Source of the DNA: Oerskovia douganii
Lineage (GTDB): Bacteria > Actinomycetota > Actinomycetes > Actinomycetales > Cellulomonadaceae
Length of the DNA: 64,000 nucleotides
NCBI RefSeq assembly: GCF_015142735.1
Contig: NZ_JACSPN010000003.1
Location: 29,717-93,716 of the forward strand
Direction: 5' to 3'
Position 1 is the stretch's first letter. Each line of letters starts with the position of its first letter. The translations under genes and the position numbers were made by a program. This document shows positions 8,797-17,400 of this stretch, in pieces. The notes beneath the pieces are model-generated. The model was given only the letters and a program-made list of their open reading frames with translations, was not told the DNA's origin and made no database searches.

Positions 8797-9846
8797 CTAC
8801 GTCGCCGGGGCGCTCGGCGAGATCCCGCGGTCGGCCAGCCAGCCGCGCACCGTGGCCCACGAGGCCGAGCGGGGGTTCTGGGGCGACAGGTGGTCGTCGC
8901 CGGGGACGACGGCGAGGGTCGCGTCGTCACCGGCTGCCTGCGCCGCCGCGGCGTAGTCCGTGGCCACCGACGGGAGGACCACGGCGTCCAGGTCGCCGGT
9001 CAGCACGAGCGTCGGGACCCCGAGCGGGAGCCGGGCCGTGGGGGAGGCGAGGTCGTACCGGTCGTCGGAGACCTCGCTCGTCGTCCCTCCCATGAGGGCC
9101 TCGACCGCCCCTCGGTTCCCGCTCGCCGCCCCGGCCGCCACCAGGTCGTTGACCCCGGCCTGGGTGACCACGAGGTCCGGTCGGACGACCGGGCTCGCGC
9201 CCGGGGCGCCGTCGGGCAGGGTGTGCCGGGCGGCGAGCCACAGGGCCAGGGTCCCGCCGGCGGAGTGCCCGACGACGGCCACGCGCCCGGGCGTCAGGCC
9301 CACGCTCCCGAGCGCCTCGGGGAGCAGGTCGAGGCCGGCGGCGACGTCCTCGAACGTCCCGGGCCAGCCCCCGTCGTCGGCGGGGTCGGGCGCTCCCACG
9401 CCGCGGTAGTCGAGGTTCCACACCACGACGCCGTCGTCGGTCAGGTCCCGGGCGACGGCCGTCTCGGAGAAGCGGTCGTACGAGGCGTCCCAGCCGCCGC
9501 CGTGGACCAGGACGACGACGTCGACGACCTGACCACCACCGTCCGGCGGCGGCGCGGGCGCGACATCGGACGGCGTACGCCGTTCCTCGAACGCTCCGGC
9601 GAGAGCGGCAGGCAGGATCAGGTCGGCCGCCTGGGCGGGACGTGGTCCGTAGGCGAAGGTGGTGAGCGTCGCGTCGTCGGGCTCGACCGGTCGGGGTGAC
9701 GCGCCGGGCCGGGTCGACGTGCCTGAGTCGGGGGGCGTGGGGGCTGTGCACCCCGCGGAGGCCACGGTGAGGGACATCGCCAGCGCGACCCCCACGAGGC
9801 GGCGACGGGAGCGGGGGACCTGCCCGGCCGTCCGGTGCGAGCGCAT
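8797..9846 (-). CDS. alpha/beta-hydrolase lipoprotein (esterase/lipase type)
   Basis: This 349-residue protein has a lipoprotein signal peptide: a basic N-region, hydrophobic core, and lipobox ASAGC with C33, so it is anchored outside the membrane. A proline/threonine linker follows, then the hydrolase domain with oxyanion motif HGGGW, nucleophile elbow GHSAGG and the late catalytic His in PGDDHLSP. The HGGG motif suggests a BD-FAE/acetyl-esterase-like enzyme acting on small or polysaccharide-bound esters. The substrate is inferred only. Its ATG shares one base with the stop of the upstream HAD gene (TGATG), so the two are translationally coupled. Confidence 0.82.
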   Translation of the reverse strand: MRSHRTAGQVPRSRRRLVGVALAMSLTVASAGCTAPTPPDSGTSTRPGASPRPVEPDDATLTTFAYGPRPAQAADLILPAALAGAFEERRTPSDVAPAPPPDGGGQVVDVVVLVHGGGWDASYDRFSETAVARDLTDDGVVVWNLDYRGVGAPDPADDGGWPGTFEDVAAGLDLLPEALGSVGLTPGRVAVVGHSAGGTLALWLAARHTLPDGAPGASPVVRPDLVVTQAGVNDLVAAGAASGNRGAVEALMGGTTSEVSDDRYDLASPTARLPLGVPTLVLTGDLDAVVLPSVATDYAAAAQAAGDDATLAVVPGDDHLSPQNPRSASWATVRGWLADRGISPSAPAT

Positions 9847-10682
9847 CACCGTTCGCGACCGTCCATCGGCGGGGCCGGACGCGGTGCCGCCCCGTCGAGC
9901 AGCCGCTCCAGGGCGACCGCGACCCCGTCGTCGTCGTTCGACGCCGTCACGTGGGTCGCGGCCGCGAGGACCTCGGGGTGCGCGTTGGCTACGGCGTACG
10001 AGGTTCCTGCCCAGGCGAGCATCGGCAGATCGTTCGGCATGTCGCCGAACGCCCACACCTCGTCGGCGTCGATGCCGTGCGAGGCGCACCAGGCAGCCAG
10101 CGCGCCCGCCTTGGTGACGTCCGGGGGCAGCAGCTCCGCGAGCCCCTCGGCCCCCGAGAACGCGAGCAGGGCCCGGTCGTCCACGGTGTCGAGCACCTGC
10201 TCGAAGAACGCGTCCTGGCCCAGGTCGTCGGTGCGCGCGAGCAGCTTGGCGACCGGGGCGTCGAGAGCGCGCTCGACCGGCCCGCGCCACGAGTCCGGCA
10301 TGTCCTCGTCGTGACGGAACTCCGGGTCGAACACCGGGCCCTCGACCTGCTCGACGGCGAGCGCGACCCCCTGGACCGCCGCACGCAGGTCACGGACCAC
10401 GTCGCGCAGGGCGAGGGGCGCGAACCCCCTCGACTCGACGACCTGGCGCGTGCCGACGTCGTACACGCACGCCCCGCCCAGGCAGATGATGACGCCGTGC
10501 CCACCGACCAGGCGCCCGACCTCCCCGAGCCAGCGCGGCGGGCGGGCCGTGACGAACACGACGTGCGTCCCGCCCTCGTCCAGGGCCCTGAGGACGTCAC
10601 GCGTCCGGTCCGAGACCGTGCCGTCGGAGCGCAGGAGCGTCCCGTCCAGGTCGGTCGCGACCACACGGGGGGAGGCGGTCAT
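9846..10682 (-). CDS. HAD-superfamily Cof-like phosphatase
   Basis: A 278-residue cytosolic sugar-phosphate or nucleotide phosphatase of the Cof/YidA type. Motif I DLDGTLLRSDG lies close to the N-terminus, motif II VFVTARP follows, a large cap domain occupies the middle, and the end holds KAGAL followed by AFGDMPNDLPMLAWAG (motifs III and IV). The start at 10682 is set by AAGGAG seven bases upstream. A frame reaching 10712 has no ribosome site. It is the first gene of a two-gene operon with the esterase. Substrate unknown. Confidence 0.87.
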   Translation of the reverse strand: MTASPRVVATDLDGTLLRSDGTVSDRTRDVLRALDEGGTHVVFVTARPPRWLGEVGRLVGGHGVIICLGGACVYDVGTRQVVESRGFAPLALRDVVRDLRAAVQGVALAVEQVEGPVFDPEFRHDEDMPDSWRGPVERALDAPVAKLLARTDDLGQDAFFEQVLDTVDDRALLAFSGAEGLAELLPPDVTKAGALAAWCASHGIDADEVWAFGDMPNDLPMLAWAGTSYAVANAHPEVLAAATHVTASNDDDGVAVALERLLDGAAPRPAPPMDGRER

Positions 10683-10826
10683 GCAGAGGCTCCTTGCCCG
10701 CGCCCGGCCCACGCAAGAGCGTCGGGCGACGGGAGCCGGTGAGTGTCCACGCCGTGAGTGTAGGTCGGGCGGGCGGGCGACACGCCCACCCGCGGGCGGG
10801 GCCGACGCCAGACCTGCCCGAGAACG

Positions 10827-10848
10827 CCGACGGGCGCGCCGCCGTCGG
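10827..10848 (-). terminator. hairpin downstream of the yajQ-like gene
   Basis: CCGACGG (10827-10833) pairs with CCGTCGG (10842-10848) 38 bases after the YajQ stop on the minus strand. There is no T tract. The rest of 10683-10886 shows no gene. Confidence 0.4.
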
Positions 10849-10886
10849 GCAGGAGCCCGGCCGGCGACGCGCCCGTCAGGAGCTGG

Positions 10887-11381
10887 TCAGCGGTAGTTCG
10901 TGAACTGCACCGCGAAGTCCAGGTCCGCTCCCTTGAGCAGCGCCTGGACCGCCTGGAGGTCGTCGCGCGACTTGCTCGTCGCGCGGACCTCGTCGCCCGT
11001 GATCTGGGTCTTGACGCCCTTGGGGCCTTCCTCACGGATGATCTTGGTGACCTTCTTGGCGTTCTCGCCCGCGAGGCCCTCCTTGAGCACGCCCTCGAGG
11101 CGGTACTCCTTGCCCGACAGCTTGGGCTCGTTGTCCCCCGTGTCGAACGCCTTGAGCGAGATGCCGCGCTTGATGAGCTTGGTCTGGAACACGTCGAGGA
11201 TCGCGAGCACGCGCTCCTCGGAGTTCGCGACCATCACGATCTTCTCGCCGCTCCAGGCGATCGACGCGCCGATGTTCTTGAAGTCGTAGCGGGTCGCGAT
11301 CTCCTTGACGGCCTGGTTGAGGGCGTTGTCGACCTCCTGGCGGTCGACCTTGCTGACGATGTCCATCGATGAATCGGCCAC
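10887..11381 (-). CDS. yajQ: YajQ family nucleotide-binding protein (UPF0234)
   Basis: The 164 residues match the family length of about 163. The GTG at 11381 has AGGAG five bases upstream and gives the typical N-terminus [16 protein letters not shown]. Conserved blocks include [15 protein letters not shown] and [11 protein letters not shown] near the end. YajQ proteins have two ferredoxin-like domains that bind RNA or nucleotides, and in some bacteria act as cyclic-di-GMP effectors. A cytosolic location is expected. It is monocistronic here. Confidence 0.92.
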   Translation of the reverse strand: MADSSMDIVSKVDRQEVDNALNQAVKEIATRYDFKNIGASIAWSGEKIVMVANSEERVLAILDVFQTKLIKRGISLKAFDTGDNEPKLSGKEYRLEGVLKEGLAGENAKKVTKIIREEGPKGVKTQITGDEVRATSKSRDDLQAVQALLKGADLDFAVQFTNYR

Positions 11382-11523
11382 GGTGCTCTCCTGACGCGGT
11401 AGGTGGGGGTGGTCTGGGGTCCACGGTAGTGCGCGGGCGCCCGGGGCGTCGCCTCGGGTCGTGGTCGGGTGCGCCGCGCGGACGGGCGCTGCCGCACGCG
11501 GCCCGCCCGCCACGGGTCCGCCG

Positions 11524-12513
11524 TCAGCGGGCCGCGAGCCGGGACACGCGCATCGACCGCAGGGCGTCGACGCTGAGCACGATCAGCGCGAGCCACACGA
11601 GCGAGAAGCCGGCCCACCGGGCGGGCGGCATGGTCTCGTGGAACACGAGCAGGCCGACGAGGAACTGCAGCACGGGCGCGAGGTACTGGAGCATGCCCAC
11701 GAGGCTCAGCGGCAGGCGGCGGGCCGCGGAGCCGAACAGCAGCAGGGGCAGGGCCGTGACGACGCCGCTCGACGCGAGCAGGAGCGCGTGCCCGGGGCCC
11801 TCGGTGGCGAACGTGCCGACGCCCGTGACCCCCAGGTAGACCAGGTAGCCGAGCGCCACGGGGAACAGCAGGGTGGTCTCGACCGCGAGGCCGGGCAGGG
11901 CCTCGACGTCGCGGCCGACCCGGTTCTTGACGAGCCCGTACAGCCCGAACGAGGTCGCGAGGGTCAGCGCGATCCACGGCAGCCGGCCGACGCCGAACGT
12001 GAGGACGACCACGGCCGCGGTCCCGATCCCGAGCGCGACCCACTGCGCGGGGCGCAGGCGCTCCTTGAGGACGACCACCGCGAGCAGCACCGTGACGAGC
12101 GGGTTGATGAAGTAGCCCAGTGCGGCGTCGAGCACGTGCCCGGAGAGCACGCCGTACACGTAGACCGTCCAGTTCGTGGCGACGAGCACCGAGGCGATGG
12201 CGAGCAGACCGACCGTCCGGCGCGAGCGGAACGCCGCGCGGTAGGCGGGGAGCTGGCGCATCACGACGAGCAGGAGCAGGCAGAAGAGCAGGCTCCAGAC
12301 CACGCGGTGCCCGATGATCTCGAGCGGACCGGCGGGCTTGAGCAGGGGGAAGAAGAGGGGCATGGCGCCCCACAGGACGTAGGCGCTCGCGCCGAGGGTC
12401 AGGCCCAGGCGGTCGACCGGGGCGGGGCCGCCGGGGGTGTCCGGGGCGGTGGGGCTCGGGGCGCCGGTGGCCGCGGAGAGGTCGTCCGTGGAGGGTCGAG
12501 GGGAGTGGCTCAC
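11524..12513 (-). CDS. rarD: EamA-family permease, RarD type
   Basis: A 329-residue membrane protein with about ten predicted spans made of two EamA repeats, the drug/metabolite transporter fold. RarD hallmarks are visible: [21 protein letters not shown] in the first span region, [10 protein letters not shown], then [27 protein letters not shown]. The N-terminal 38 residues are Ser/Pro-rich and likely cytoplasmic. The GTG at 12513 is the furthest in-frame start, its ribosome site is poor and the true start could be slightly inside. The substrate is unknown in this family. Confidence 0.85.
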   Translation of the reverse strand: MSHSPRPSTDDLSAATGAPSPTAPDTPGGPAPVDRLGLTLGASAYVLWGAMPLFFPLLKPAGPLEIIGHRVVWSLLFCLLLLVVMRQLPAYRAAFRSRRTVGLLAIASVLVATNWTVYVYGVLSGHVLDAALGYFINPLVTVLLAVVVLKERLRPAQWVALGIGTAAVVVLTFGVGRLPWIALTLATSFGLYGLVKNRVGRDVEALPGLAVETTLLFPVALGYLVYLGVTGVGTFATEGPGHALLLASSGVVTALPLLLFGSAARRLPLSLVGMLQYLAPVLQFLVGLLVFHETMPPARWAGFSLVWLALIVLSVDALRSMRVSRLAAR

Positions 12514-12675
12514 GGTTCACTGTAGGCGTCCGAGGGCGATCAGGGAGGGGTCGATTTTCCACCGGAGCCCGATCGGTTGTACTGTTGCCACGCTCCCGCA
12601 GTTCGGAAGCGTCCTGCGGTTGCGCCTCGGCGCAGCCTGGGTGCGGACGTCCGACGAGAGTGAACAACAGAACAT

Positions 12676-12757
12676 GGCAGGTTGCCCGAGCGGCCAAAGG
12701 GATCTGACTGTAAATCAGACGGCATAGCCTTCGTGGGTTCGAATCCCTCACCTGCCA
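12676..12757 (+). tRNA. tRNA-Tyr (anticodon GTA)
   Basis: A class II tRNA with acceptor stem GGCAGGT (12676-12682) pairing with ACCTGCC (12750-12756). The anticodon stem-loop is TCTGA-CTGTAAA-TCAGA with GTA at 12710-12712, followed by a long variable arm and T-loop GGTTCGAATCC. CCA is not encoded. The 162-base gap upstream (12514-12675) holds no gene, and GTACTGT around 12580 could be its promoter -10. Confidence 0.95.
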
Positions 12758-12767
12758 CGCACCTCGA

Positions 12768-12797
12768 CGAGGCGCCACCCCCCGGGGTGGCGCCTCG
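12768..12797. terminator. terminator after tRNA-Tyr
   Basis: A near-perfect hairpin of CGAGGCGCCACC and GGTGGCGCCTCG, eleven bases after the tRNA. Confidence 0.75.
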
Positions 12798-13137
12798 TTC
12801 GCGTGGTGCGACCGGGTCGAGCCGGTGCCCGGTGCACGCGCCCTCGTGTTGCTGCTCGCCCCGACCCGACGCCGGAGCTCGCCGCGGTCCGCTCGAGGGC
12901 GCCACGGGCTCGTCCGGGGCTCGCGAGCCGACAGGGGACGAGCCGGCAGGGCGACCCGGGTGTGACATGCACCCGCTTCACGACATGTCGGGCGCTCCCG
13001 GCGTCCTGCGCGGGGGTCGACACGCTCGCGGGGCCCAGCGCGGCGAGGGGGCAGGATCGGCCTGATCACTGGGGTTTCGGGTGGTCGCAGGAGTCGATTT
13101 CGCACGAGGCCGGAACCCGTGTAATCTTTTCACCGCT
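12798..13137. other. 340-bp gap between tRNA-Tyr and tRNA-Thr
   Basis: No supportable gene. Frames here lack ribosome sites and family likeness. The right end carries GTGTAATCTTTT (about 13119-13130), a likely -10 region for the tRNA-Thr/tRNA-Met transcript. Confidence 0.6.
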
Positions 13138-13210
13138 GCCCCGATAGCTCAGTCGGCAGAGCGTCTCCATGGTAAGGAGAAGGTCAAGGGTTCGATTCCC
13201 TTTCGGGGCT
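13138..13210 (+). tRNA. tRNA-Thr (anticodon GGT)
   Basis: Acceptor GCCCCGA (13138-13144) pairs with TCGGGGC (13203-13209). The anticodon arm is TCTCC-ATGGTAA-GGAGA with GGT at 13171-13173, and the T-loop is GGTTCGATTCC. CCA is not encoded. Confidence 0.95.
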
Positions 13211-13273
13211 CTGTGAAGTGACGTGGGGTCGTCTCGCTACAATGTTGGCGACACGACCCCGCGTTCATCACGC

Positions 13274-13350
13274 GGCGGGGTAGCTCAGCTGGTCAGAGCG
13301 CACGGCTCATAATCGTGAGGTCGCGGGTTCGAGCCCCGCCCCCGCTACCA
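13274..13350 (+). tRNA. tRNA-Met (anticodon CAT, elongator type)
   Basis: Acceptor GGCGGGG (13274-13280) pairs with CCCCGCT, with a G-U first pair, and an encoded CCA at 13348-13350. The anticodon arm is CACGG-CTCATAA-TCGTG with CAT at 13308-13310. The paired acceptor and lack of three G-C pairs in the anticodon stem argue against the initiator. The tRNA-Thr, tRNA-Met, rpmG order is also seen in mycobacteria. Confidence 0.93.
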
Positions 13351-13438
13351 CTTCCTGACAACACACCGTACGGCGGCCGGCGCCGTGCGGCCTAGCAAGC
13401 ACGTAGCGCCCTCCGGAGGCGCGAGAGGTGGCACTACC

Positions 13439-13609
13439 GTGGCAAGCAAGAGCTCAGACGTTCGCCCGAAGATCACGCTCGCATGCGTGGACTGCAAGGA
13501 GCGGAACTACATCACCAAGAAGAACCGCCGCAACGACCCCGACCGTCTCGAGCTGGCGAAGTTCTGCCCGCGTTGCGGCAAGCACACCGCTCACCGCGAG
13601 ACCCGCTGA
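13439..13609 (+). CDS. rpmG: 50S ribosomal protein L33, zinc-binding form
   Basis: A 56-residue protein starting at GTG 13439, with GAGAGG about nine bases upstream. The sequence begins [18 protein letters not shown] and carries two CxxC pairs (CVDC and CPRC), the zinc-containing L33 type. It lies directly behind tRNA-Thr/tRNA-Met and ahead of the dehydratase genes, the same neighbourhood as mycobacterial rpmG2-hadA. A longer frame from 13385 runs through the leader and is not supported. Confidence 0.95.
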   Translation: MASKSSDVRPKITLACVDCKERNYITKKNRRNDPDRLELAKFCPRCGKHTAHRETR

Positions 13610-13641
13610 TCCAGCGGCTCTGCTGAGCAGCTCCCGTACGC

Positions 13642-14109
13642 ATGGCGATCAACGCTGACTACGCCGGTCGCGAGTACCCGGCGACCGCCCCGTACTCGGT
13701 CGGCCGCGAGAAGATCCGCGAGTTCGCCTCTGCTGTCGGTTCGTCCCACCCCGCGCACCACGATGTGGCCACTGCGCGGGGTTTGGGCTATCCGGACCTG
13801 ATTGCACCGCCCACGTTCGCGGTGATCGTCGCGCAGCGTGCGGAGGCCCCGTTCGTCCAGGACCCCGCGGCCGGGATCGACTTCACGCGAGTCGTCCACG
13901 CCGACGAGCGGTTCGTGCACCGCCGTCCGATCGTCGCCGGCGACGAGCTCGTGACGGTGCTGCACGTCGACTCGGTCACGCAGCGGGCGGGCATCTCGAT
14001 GGTCACGACCCGCGCCGAGATCGGCGCCCTGGCGGCTGACGGCTCCGGAGCCGTCGAGCCCGTCGCGACCGTCACGTCGAGCCTCGTCGTCCGCGGGGAG
14101 GACGCATGA
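13642..14109 (+). CDS. MaoC-type dehydratase subunit, HadA/UPF0336-like
   Basis: A 155-residue single hot-dog fold protein. It begins with the family pattern YPATAPYSVGREKIREFASAVG, followed by DLIAPPTFAVIV and the closing strands RAEIG and VATVTSSLVVR. In mycobacteria the HadA partner dimerises with HadB to dehydrate 3-hydroxyacyl-ACP in fatty-acid elongation, and HadA lacks the catalytic loop. The same division fits here, since the active-site motif is present only in the next gene. Its stop overlaps that gene (ATGA), in keeping with a heterodimer. The acyl-chain role in a non-mycolate organism is inferred. Confidence 0.85.
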   Translation: MAINADYAGREYPATAPYSVGREKIREFASAVGSSHPAHHDVATARGLGYPDLIAPPTFAVIVAQRAEAPFVQDPAAGIDFTRVVHADERFVHRRPIVAGDELVTVLHVDSVTQRAGISMVTTRAEIGALAADGSGAVEPVATVTSSLVVRGEDA

Positions 14110-14558
14110 CCGAGCACGCAGCGCCCACGGTGAGCACCCCGCGCCCGGACCTCGCCGCGCTCGCGGTGGGCGATGTCGTCGGGACCCGTGAGGTCCTCGT
14201 GGACCGGGCCCGCCTGGTCCGCTACGCCGGCGCGAGCGGCGACTTCAACCCGATCCACTGGAACGACGTCTTCGCGCAGAGCGTGGACCTGCCGGGCGTG
14301 ATCGCGCACGGCATGTTCACCATGGGTGCGGCCGTCGCGCTGGTCGAGGACTGGGCCGGGGACCCCGGCGCGGTCGTGGACTACCAGACGCGCTTCACGC
14401 GCCCCGTCCCCGTGCCGAACCCGGGCGAGGCCGTGATCTCGGTGTCGGGGGCGATCGGCGCGATCGACCTCGAGGCCCGGACGGTCCGCGTCGACCTCAC
14501 GGTCACGTTCGAGGGCGCGAAGGTCCTCATGAAGGCGCAGGCGGTCGTCCGCCTCTAG
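14106..14558 (+). CDS. MaoC-type (R)-hydratase/dehydratase, HadB-like catalytic subunit
   Basis: A 150-residue hot-dog protein with the hydratase-2 motif YAGASGDFNPIHWND, containing the catalytic Asp and His, and PGVIAHGMFTMG. The frame ends with the usual strand VDLTVTFEGAKVLMKAQAVV. The ATG at 14106 lies in a 4-base overlap with the HadA-like gene, so the two subunits are made together. It would act on 3-hydroxyacyl-ACP or CoA in the cytosol. The transcription unit closes at the terminator just downstream. Mycobacterial hadC is absent here. Confidence 0.88.
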   Translation: MTEHAAPTVSTPRPDLAALAVGDVVGTREVLVDRARLVRYAGASGDFNPIHWNDVFAQSVDLPGVIAHGMFTMGAAVALVEDWAGDPGAVVDYQTRFTRPVPVPNPGEAVISVSGAIGAIDLEARTVRVDLTVTFEGAKVLMKAQAVVRL

Positions 14559-14580
14559 GGCCTTCCGTCCCACGGTGCGT

Positions 14581-14616
14581 CGAAGGGCGCCTCTCCCGCC
14601 GGAGCGGCGCCCTTCG
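14581..14616. terminator. terminator after the HadAB-like genes
   Basis: CGAAGGGCGCC (14581-14591) pairs perfectly with GGCGCCCTTCG (14606-14616). It also serves the convergent lacI-type gene, which ends at 14648. Confidence 0.75.
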
Positions 14617-14647
14617 TGCGTCCGTGCCCTCCCGAGGGAGGTCCCGG

Positions 14648-15748
14648 TCAGGCGCCGGGCGCGGGGCCGGTCGTGGTGCCGATCACGAGCTCCACGTCGA
14701 GCATGACGGTCTCCGGCTCCTTGCCCGCGAGGAGGCCGACGACGGCGTCCCCGAGCTGGGACCCCTTCTCGGCGAGGGGCTGGTGGACGCTCGTGAGGGT
14801 GTCGGGGCTGAGCCAGGGCAGGTCGAGCCCGTCGAACCCGGCGACCGACAGGTCCTCGGGCACGCGCAGCCCGAGCTCCTTGGCGCCCAGGACCGCTCCC
14901 GCGGCGAGCAGGTCGGAGTGGGCGATGATCGCCGTCGGGCGCTCGTCCGCCGGGACCCAGGTCCCGAGGATCTGGACCGCGGCGGCGTGCCCGTGCTCGA
15001 CGAGCGAGGCCTCGGTCTCCCAGGAGATGAGGGGCTCGACGACGTCGCGCACCCCGGCGAGCCGGTTGAGCGTGGGGGTGCGGTCGGCCTGGGCGAGGCG
15101 CTCGGCGTCGATGATGCCGCTGCGGCGCGAGTTGTCGAGGGGGAGCGTGATCTCGGCGATGCGCGTGTGGCCGAGACCGACGAGGTGGCGGACGGCGTCC
15201 GCCGTGCCGCGTCGGTCCTCGATGCCGACGAGGGGCGTGCCGGGGACGGGGTGCCCCTCGCCGATCACCACGGGGACGCCGCGGCGCTGCAGGGCAGCGA
15301 GGGTCGCGTCGTCGGTCCCGACGCCCCAGACGAGCACCGCGACGTCCATCGCGGCGCTCTCGATGAGCGGGTCGACCGCGCGGGACGGGTCGTCCGAGGG
15401 GATGCCGGGGATGAGGAGCACGCCGAGCCCGCTGGTCCCGAGCGTGGAGACCAGCCCGTCGAGCACCTGGACGGCCACGGGGTCGCGGAACGCGCGCTTG
15501 AGCTGGTCGCCGATCACGACGCCGACGATCCCGGACTTCCCGGAGCGCAGCTGGCGCCCGAGGGGGTTGGGTCCGGTGTAGCCGAGCTCGTCGGCCGCGG
15601 CCATGACGCGGTCGCGCGTCTCGGGGGTGATGGGCCCGGCGCCCGAGAAGGCGAGGGACGCGGTGGACACCGAGACCCCGGCGAGCGCAGCCACGCGGGC
15701 GAGGGTCGGGCGGCCTGGCGGCCTGGGTGCCTGCTCGGTCTCGGTCAT
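14648..15748 (-). CDS. LacI-family transcriptional regulator
   Basis: A 366-residue repressor. The N-terminal helix-turn-helix (RPTLARVAALAGVSVSTASLAFSG, hinge helix near NPLGRQLRSGKSG) is followed by a periplasmic-binding-protein-like sensor domain (GIVGVVIGD, VPVVIGEG, SVAGFDGLDLPWLSP). It is divergent from the MFS gene, whose first codons carry two LacI-type palindromes (15852-15865 and 15887-15900), so it very likely represses that transporter pair and perhaps itself. The hinge ends in a Leu-free context (GRQLRSGKS), and the ligand cannot be predicted. The ligand is presumably something the transporters carry. Confidence 0.9.
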   Translation of the reverse strand: MTETEQAPRPPGRPTLARVAALAGVSVSTASLAFSGAGPITPETRDRVMAAADELGYTGPNPLGRQLRSGKSGIVGVVIGDQLKRAFRDPVAVQVLDGLVSTLGTSGLGVLLIPGIPSDDPSRAVDPLIESAAMDVAVLVWGVGTDDATLAALQRRGVPVVIGEGHPVPGTPLVGIEDRRGTADAVRHLVGLGHTRIAEITLPLDNSRRSGIIDAERLAQADRTPTLNRLAGVRDVVEPLISWETEASLVEHGHAAAVQILGTWVPADERPTAIIAHSDLLAAGAVLGAKELGLRVPEDLSVAGFDGLDLPWLSPDTLTSVHQPLAEKGSQLGDAVVGLLAGKEPETVMLDVELVIGTTTGPAPGA

Positions 15749-15809
15749 CGTTGCCCCTCTGCCGGTCTGGTCGACGTTCTCGGTCCCGGCGTGGCGCGCG
15801 GAACGGTTG

Positions 15810-15839
15810 TTGACGGCGCGGCCAGACTACCCGCAGAAT
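15810..15839 (+). promoter_or_regulatory. promoter of the first MFS gene
   Basis: TTGACG (15810-15815), an 18-base spacer and CAGAAT (15834-15839) place the transcript start at about 15846-15847, on the ATG. The message is probably leaderless, consistent with the absence of a ribosome site. Confidence 0.55.
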
Positions 15840-15846
15840 TGTGCCC

Positions 15847-17400
15847 ATGTCTCGAATCGTTTCGAAGGCCACCCCCGACGCAGGAATCGAATCGATTCGA
15901 CCCGTGCTCGACCCCGGCCTCTCCCGCGCCCGCTGGTCCCTCCTCGGGATCTTCCTCCTCAACGGCATCGCCATGTCGAGCTGGCTCGCCCGCATCCCGT
16001 CGATCCGCGACGCGCTCGGCATGACCCCCAAGGACCTGGGCTTCGTGCTCCTCGCGGGCGCGGTCGGGGCTCTGCTGACCGTGACGCTCGCGGGTCCCGT
16101 CGTCAACCGGTTCGGTGGCAAGGTCACGATGCTCGCCTCGACCGCGTTCTTCGCCGCGGCCTTCGTGCTCCTCGGGGTGGGCCCGGCGACGGGCTCGGTC
16201 GCCCTGCTGGCCGCGGGCATCTTCCTCAACGGAGTGGCCTTCTCGCTCGCCAACGTCCCCATGAACGTCGAGAGCGCGAGCGTCGAGCGTCGCACCGGGC
16301 GCACGATCCTGCCGCAGTTCCACGCGGCGTTCAGCGTCGGTGCCGTGGTCGGCTCGCTCGTCGGTGCCGCCTGCGCGGCGGGCGACGTCCCGGTCCTGGT
16401 CCAGTTCGCGGGCACCGCGGTCGTCGCGACGGTCTGGCGGCTCGTGAGCATCCCGATGTTCATCCACGCCACACCCCCGCGCCCTCGCGTCGAAGGTCAC
16501 CTGGGCGAGGCGACCGTCGAGGGGGTCGAGGCCGCGGCGGTCCTGCACCCGCGTTCGCGCCGTGTGCGCCTCGGGGCAGCGCTGAGCGCCTGGCGCGAGC
16601 CGCGGACGCTGCTGATCGGCCTGGTCATCATGGCGGCCGCGCTGTCCGAGGGCTCGGCCAACGACTGGCTCTCGCTCGCGGTGGTCGACGGGTTCGAGCA
16701 GACCGAGGCCGTCGGGGCCGTGGTCTTCGGTGCGTTCGTCGGAGCCATGACGGTCATGCGCCTGCTGGGCACGCGCCTCATCGACCGCTACGGCCGCGTC
16801 GCGGTGCTGCGGGTCTCGGGGGTCGCGTCGATCGGCGGTCTCCTGCTGTTCGGCTTCGCGCCCAACCTGCCGCTCGCAGGGGTCGGTGTGCTCGCCTGGG
16901 GCATGGGAGCGGCTCTCGCGGTGCCCATCGGCATCGCGGCCGCGTCGGACGAGCCGCTGCAGGCGGCGAGCCGCGTCTCGGTCGTCTCGGCGTTCTCGTC
17001 GATGGCCTCGCTCGCCGCGCCGCCGCTGCTCGGGATCGCGGCCGAGGCCATGGGGGCGCGGCACGCGCTCGTGCTCATCGTGGTCGCGATGGTCGTGAGC
17101 GTGCTGCTGTCCGCGAAGGTCGCGCCGCTCGCCGCGGCGCCCGTCGCGCGTCCCCTGCCCGACGGCGGAGCCCCCGCGGGTGCGGCGGGCCGCGTCGTGC
17201 GGACGGTCGGGGAGGGCGACGGGGCCCCGGGTGTCCAGCACGAAGAGGCTGACCGCCTGGTAAGCAATCAGCCGGTACCGTCGTCTGTGCGCACCCGTCG
17301 CCGCCGGTCTGCCCGTCGGCGCACCGCGGACACCGCACCGCCGGTCCTGCCGGCACCCACCAGCTCCACCTCCCACCGACGCGAGGAGACCTCCGCATGA
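15847..17400 (+). CDS. MFS transporter, first of a tandem pair
   Basis: About twelve membrane spans between residues 20 and 430, with the MFS loop pattern (RIPSIRDALG then GPVVNRFGGK) and a central cytoplasmic loop. It is clearly paralogous to the next gene: FLLNGIAMSSWLARIPSIRDALG here against FLNGFNFASWASRLPAVRDALG there. The closest known type is the YbjJ-like sugar/unknown-solute group. The start is ATG 15847, probably leaderless, and a GTG at 15904 is the alternative that would put both operators upstream. Odd feature: after the last span (around 17115) about 95 extra hydrophilic residues run to the stop at 17400, absent from the paralogue and suggestive of a frameshift or lost stop. Confidence 0.82.
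   Translation: MSRIVSKATPDAGIESIRPVLDPGLSRARWSLLGIFLLNGIAMSSWLARIPSIRDALGMTPKDLGFVLLAGAVGALLTVTLAGPVVNRFGGKVTMLASTAFFAAAFVLLGVGPATGSVALLAAGIFLNGVAFSLANVPMNVESASVERRTGRTILPQFHAAFSVGAVVGSLVGAACAAGDVPVLVQFAGTAVVATVWRLVSIPMFIHATPPRPRVEGHLGEATVEGVEAAAVLHPRSRRVRLGAALSAWREPRTLLIGLVIMAAALSEGSANDWLSLAVVDGFEQTEAVGAVVFGAFVGAMTVMRLLGTRLIDRYGRVAVLRVSGVASIGGLLLFGFAPNLPLAGVGVLAWGMGAALAVPIGIAAASDEPLQAASRVSVVSAFSSMASLAAPPLLGIAAEAMGARHALVLIVVAMVVSVLLSAKVAPLAAAPVARPLPDGGAPAGAAGRVVRTVGEGDGAPGVQHEEADRLVSNQPVPSSVRTRRRRSARRRTADTAPPVLPAPTSSTSHRREETSA
15852..15865. promoter_or_regulatory. LacI-type operator 1
   Basis: TCGAATCGTTTCGA fits the LacI-family core with AA-n-CG-n-TT symmetry. It differs in one base from operator 2 and begins five bases into the MFS coding sequence. 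Confidence 0.7.
15887..15900. promoter_or_regulatory. LacI-type operator 2
   Basis: TCGAATCGATTCGA is a perfect 14-bp palindrome 35 bases downstream of operator 1. It lies inside the first codons of the MFS gene, a position suited to blocking elongation. Confidence 0.7.

Noticed and set aside
12803..13147. Frame of 114 codons between tRNA-Tyr and tRNA-Thr
   Set aside because: It overlaps the tRNA-Thr promoter and the start of the tRNA gene, has no ribosome site and no likeness to known proteins.
13788..16472. An 894-codon minus-strand frame across the dehydratase and LacI genes
   Set aside because: It lies across genes with clear domains in other frames, and its sequence is Arg/Pro-rich composition noise.
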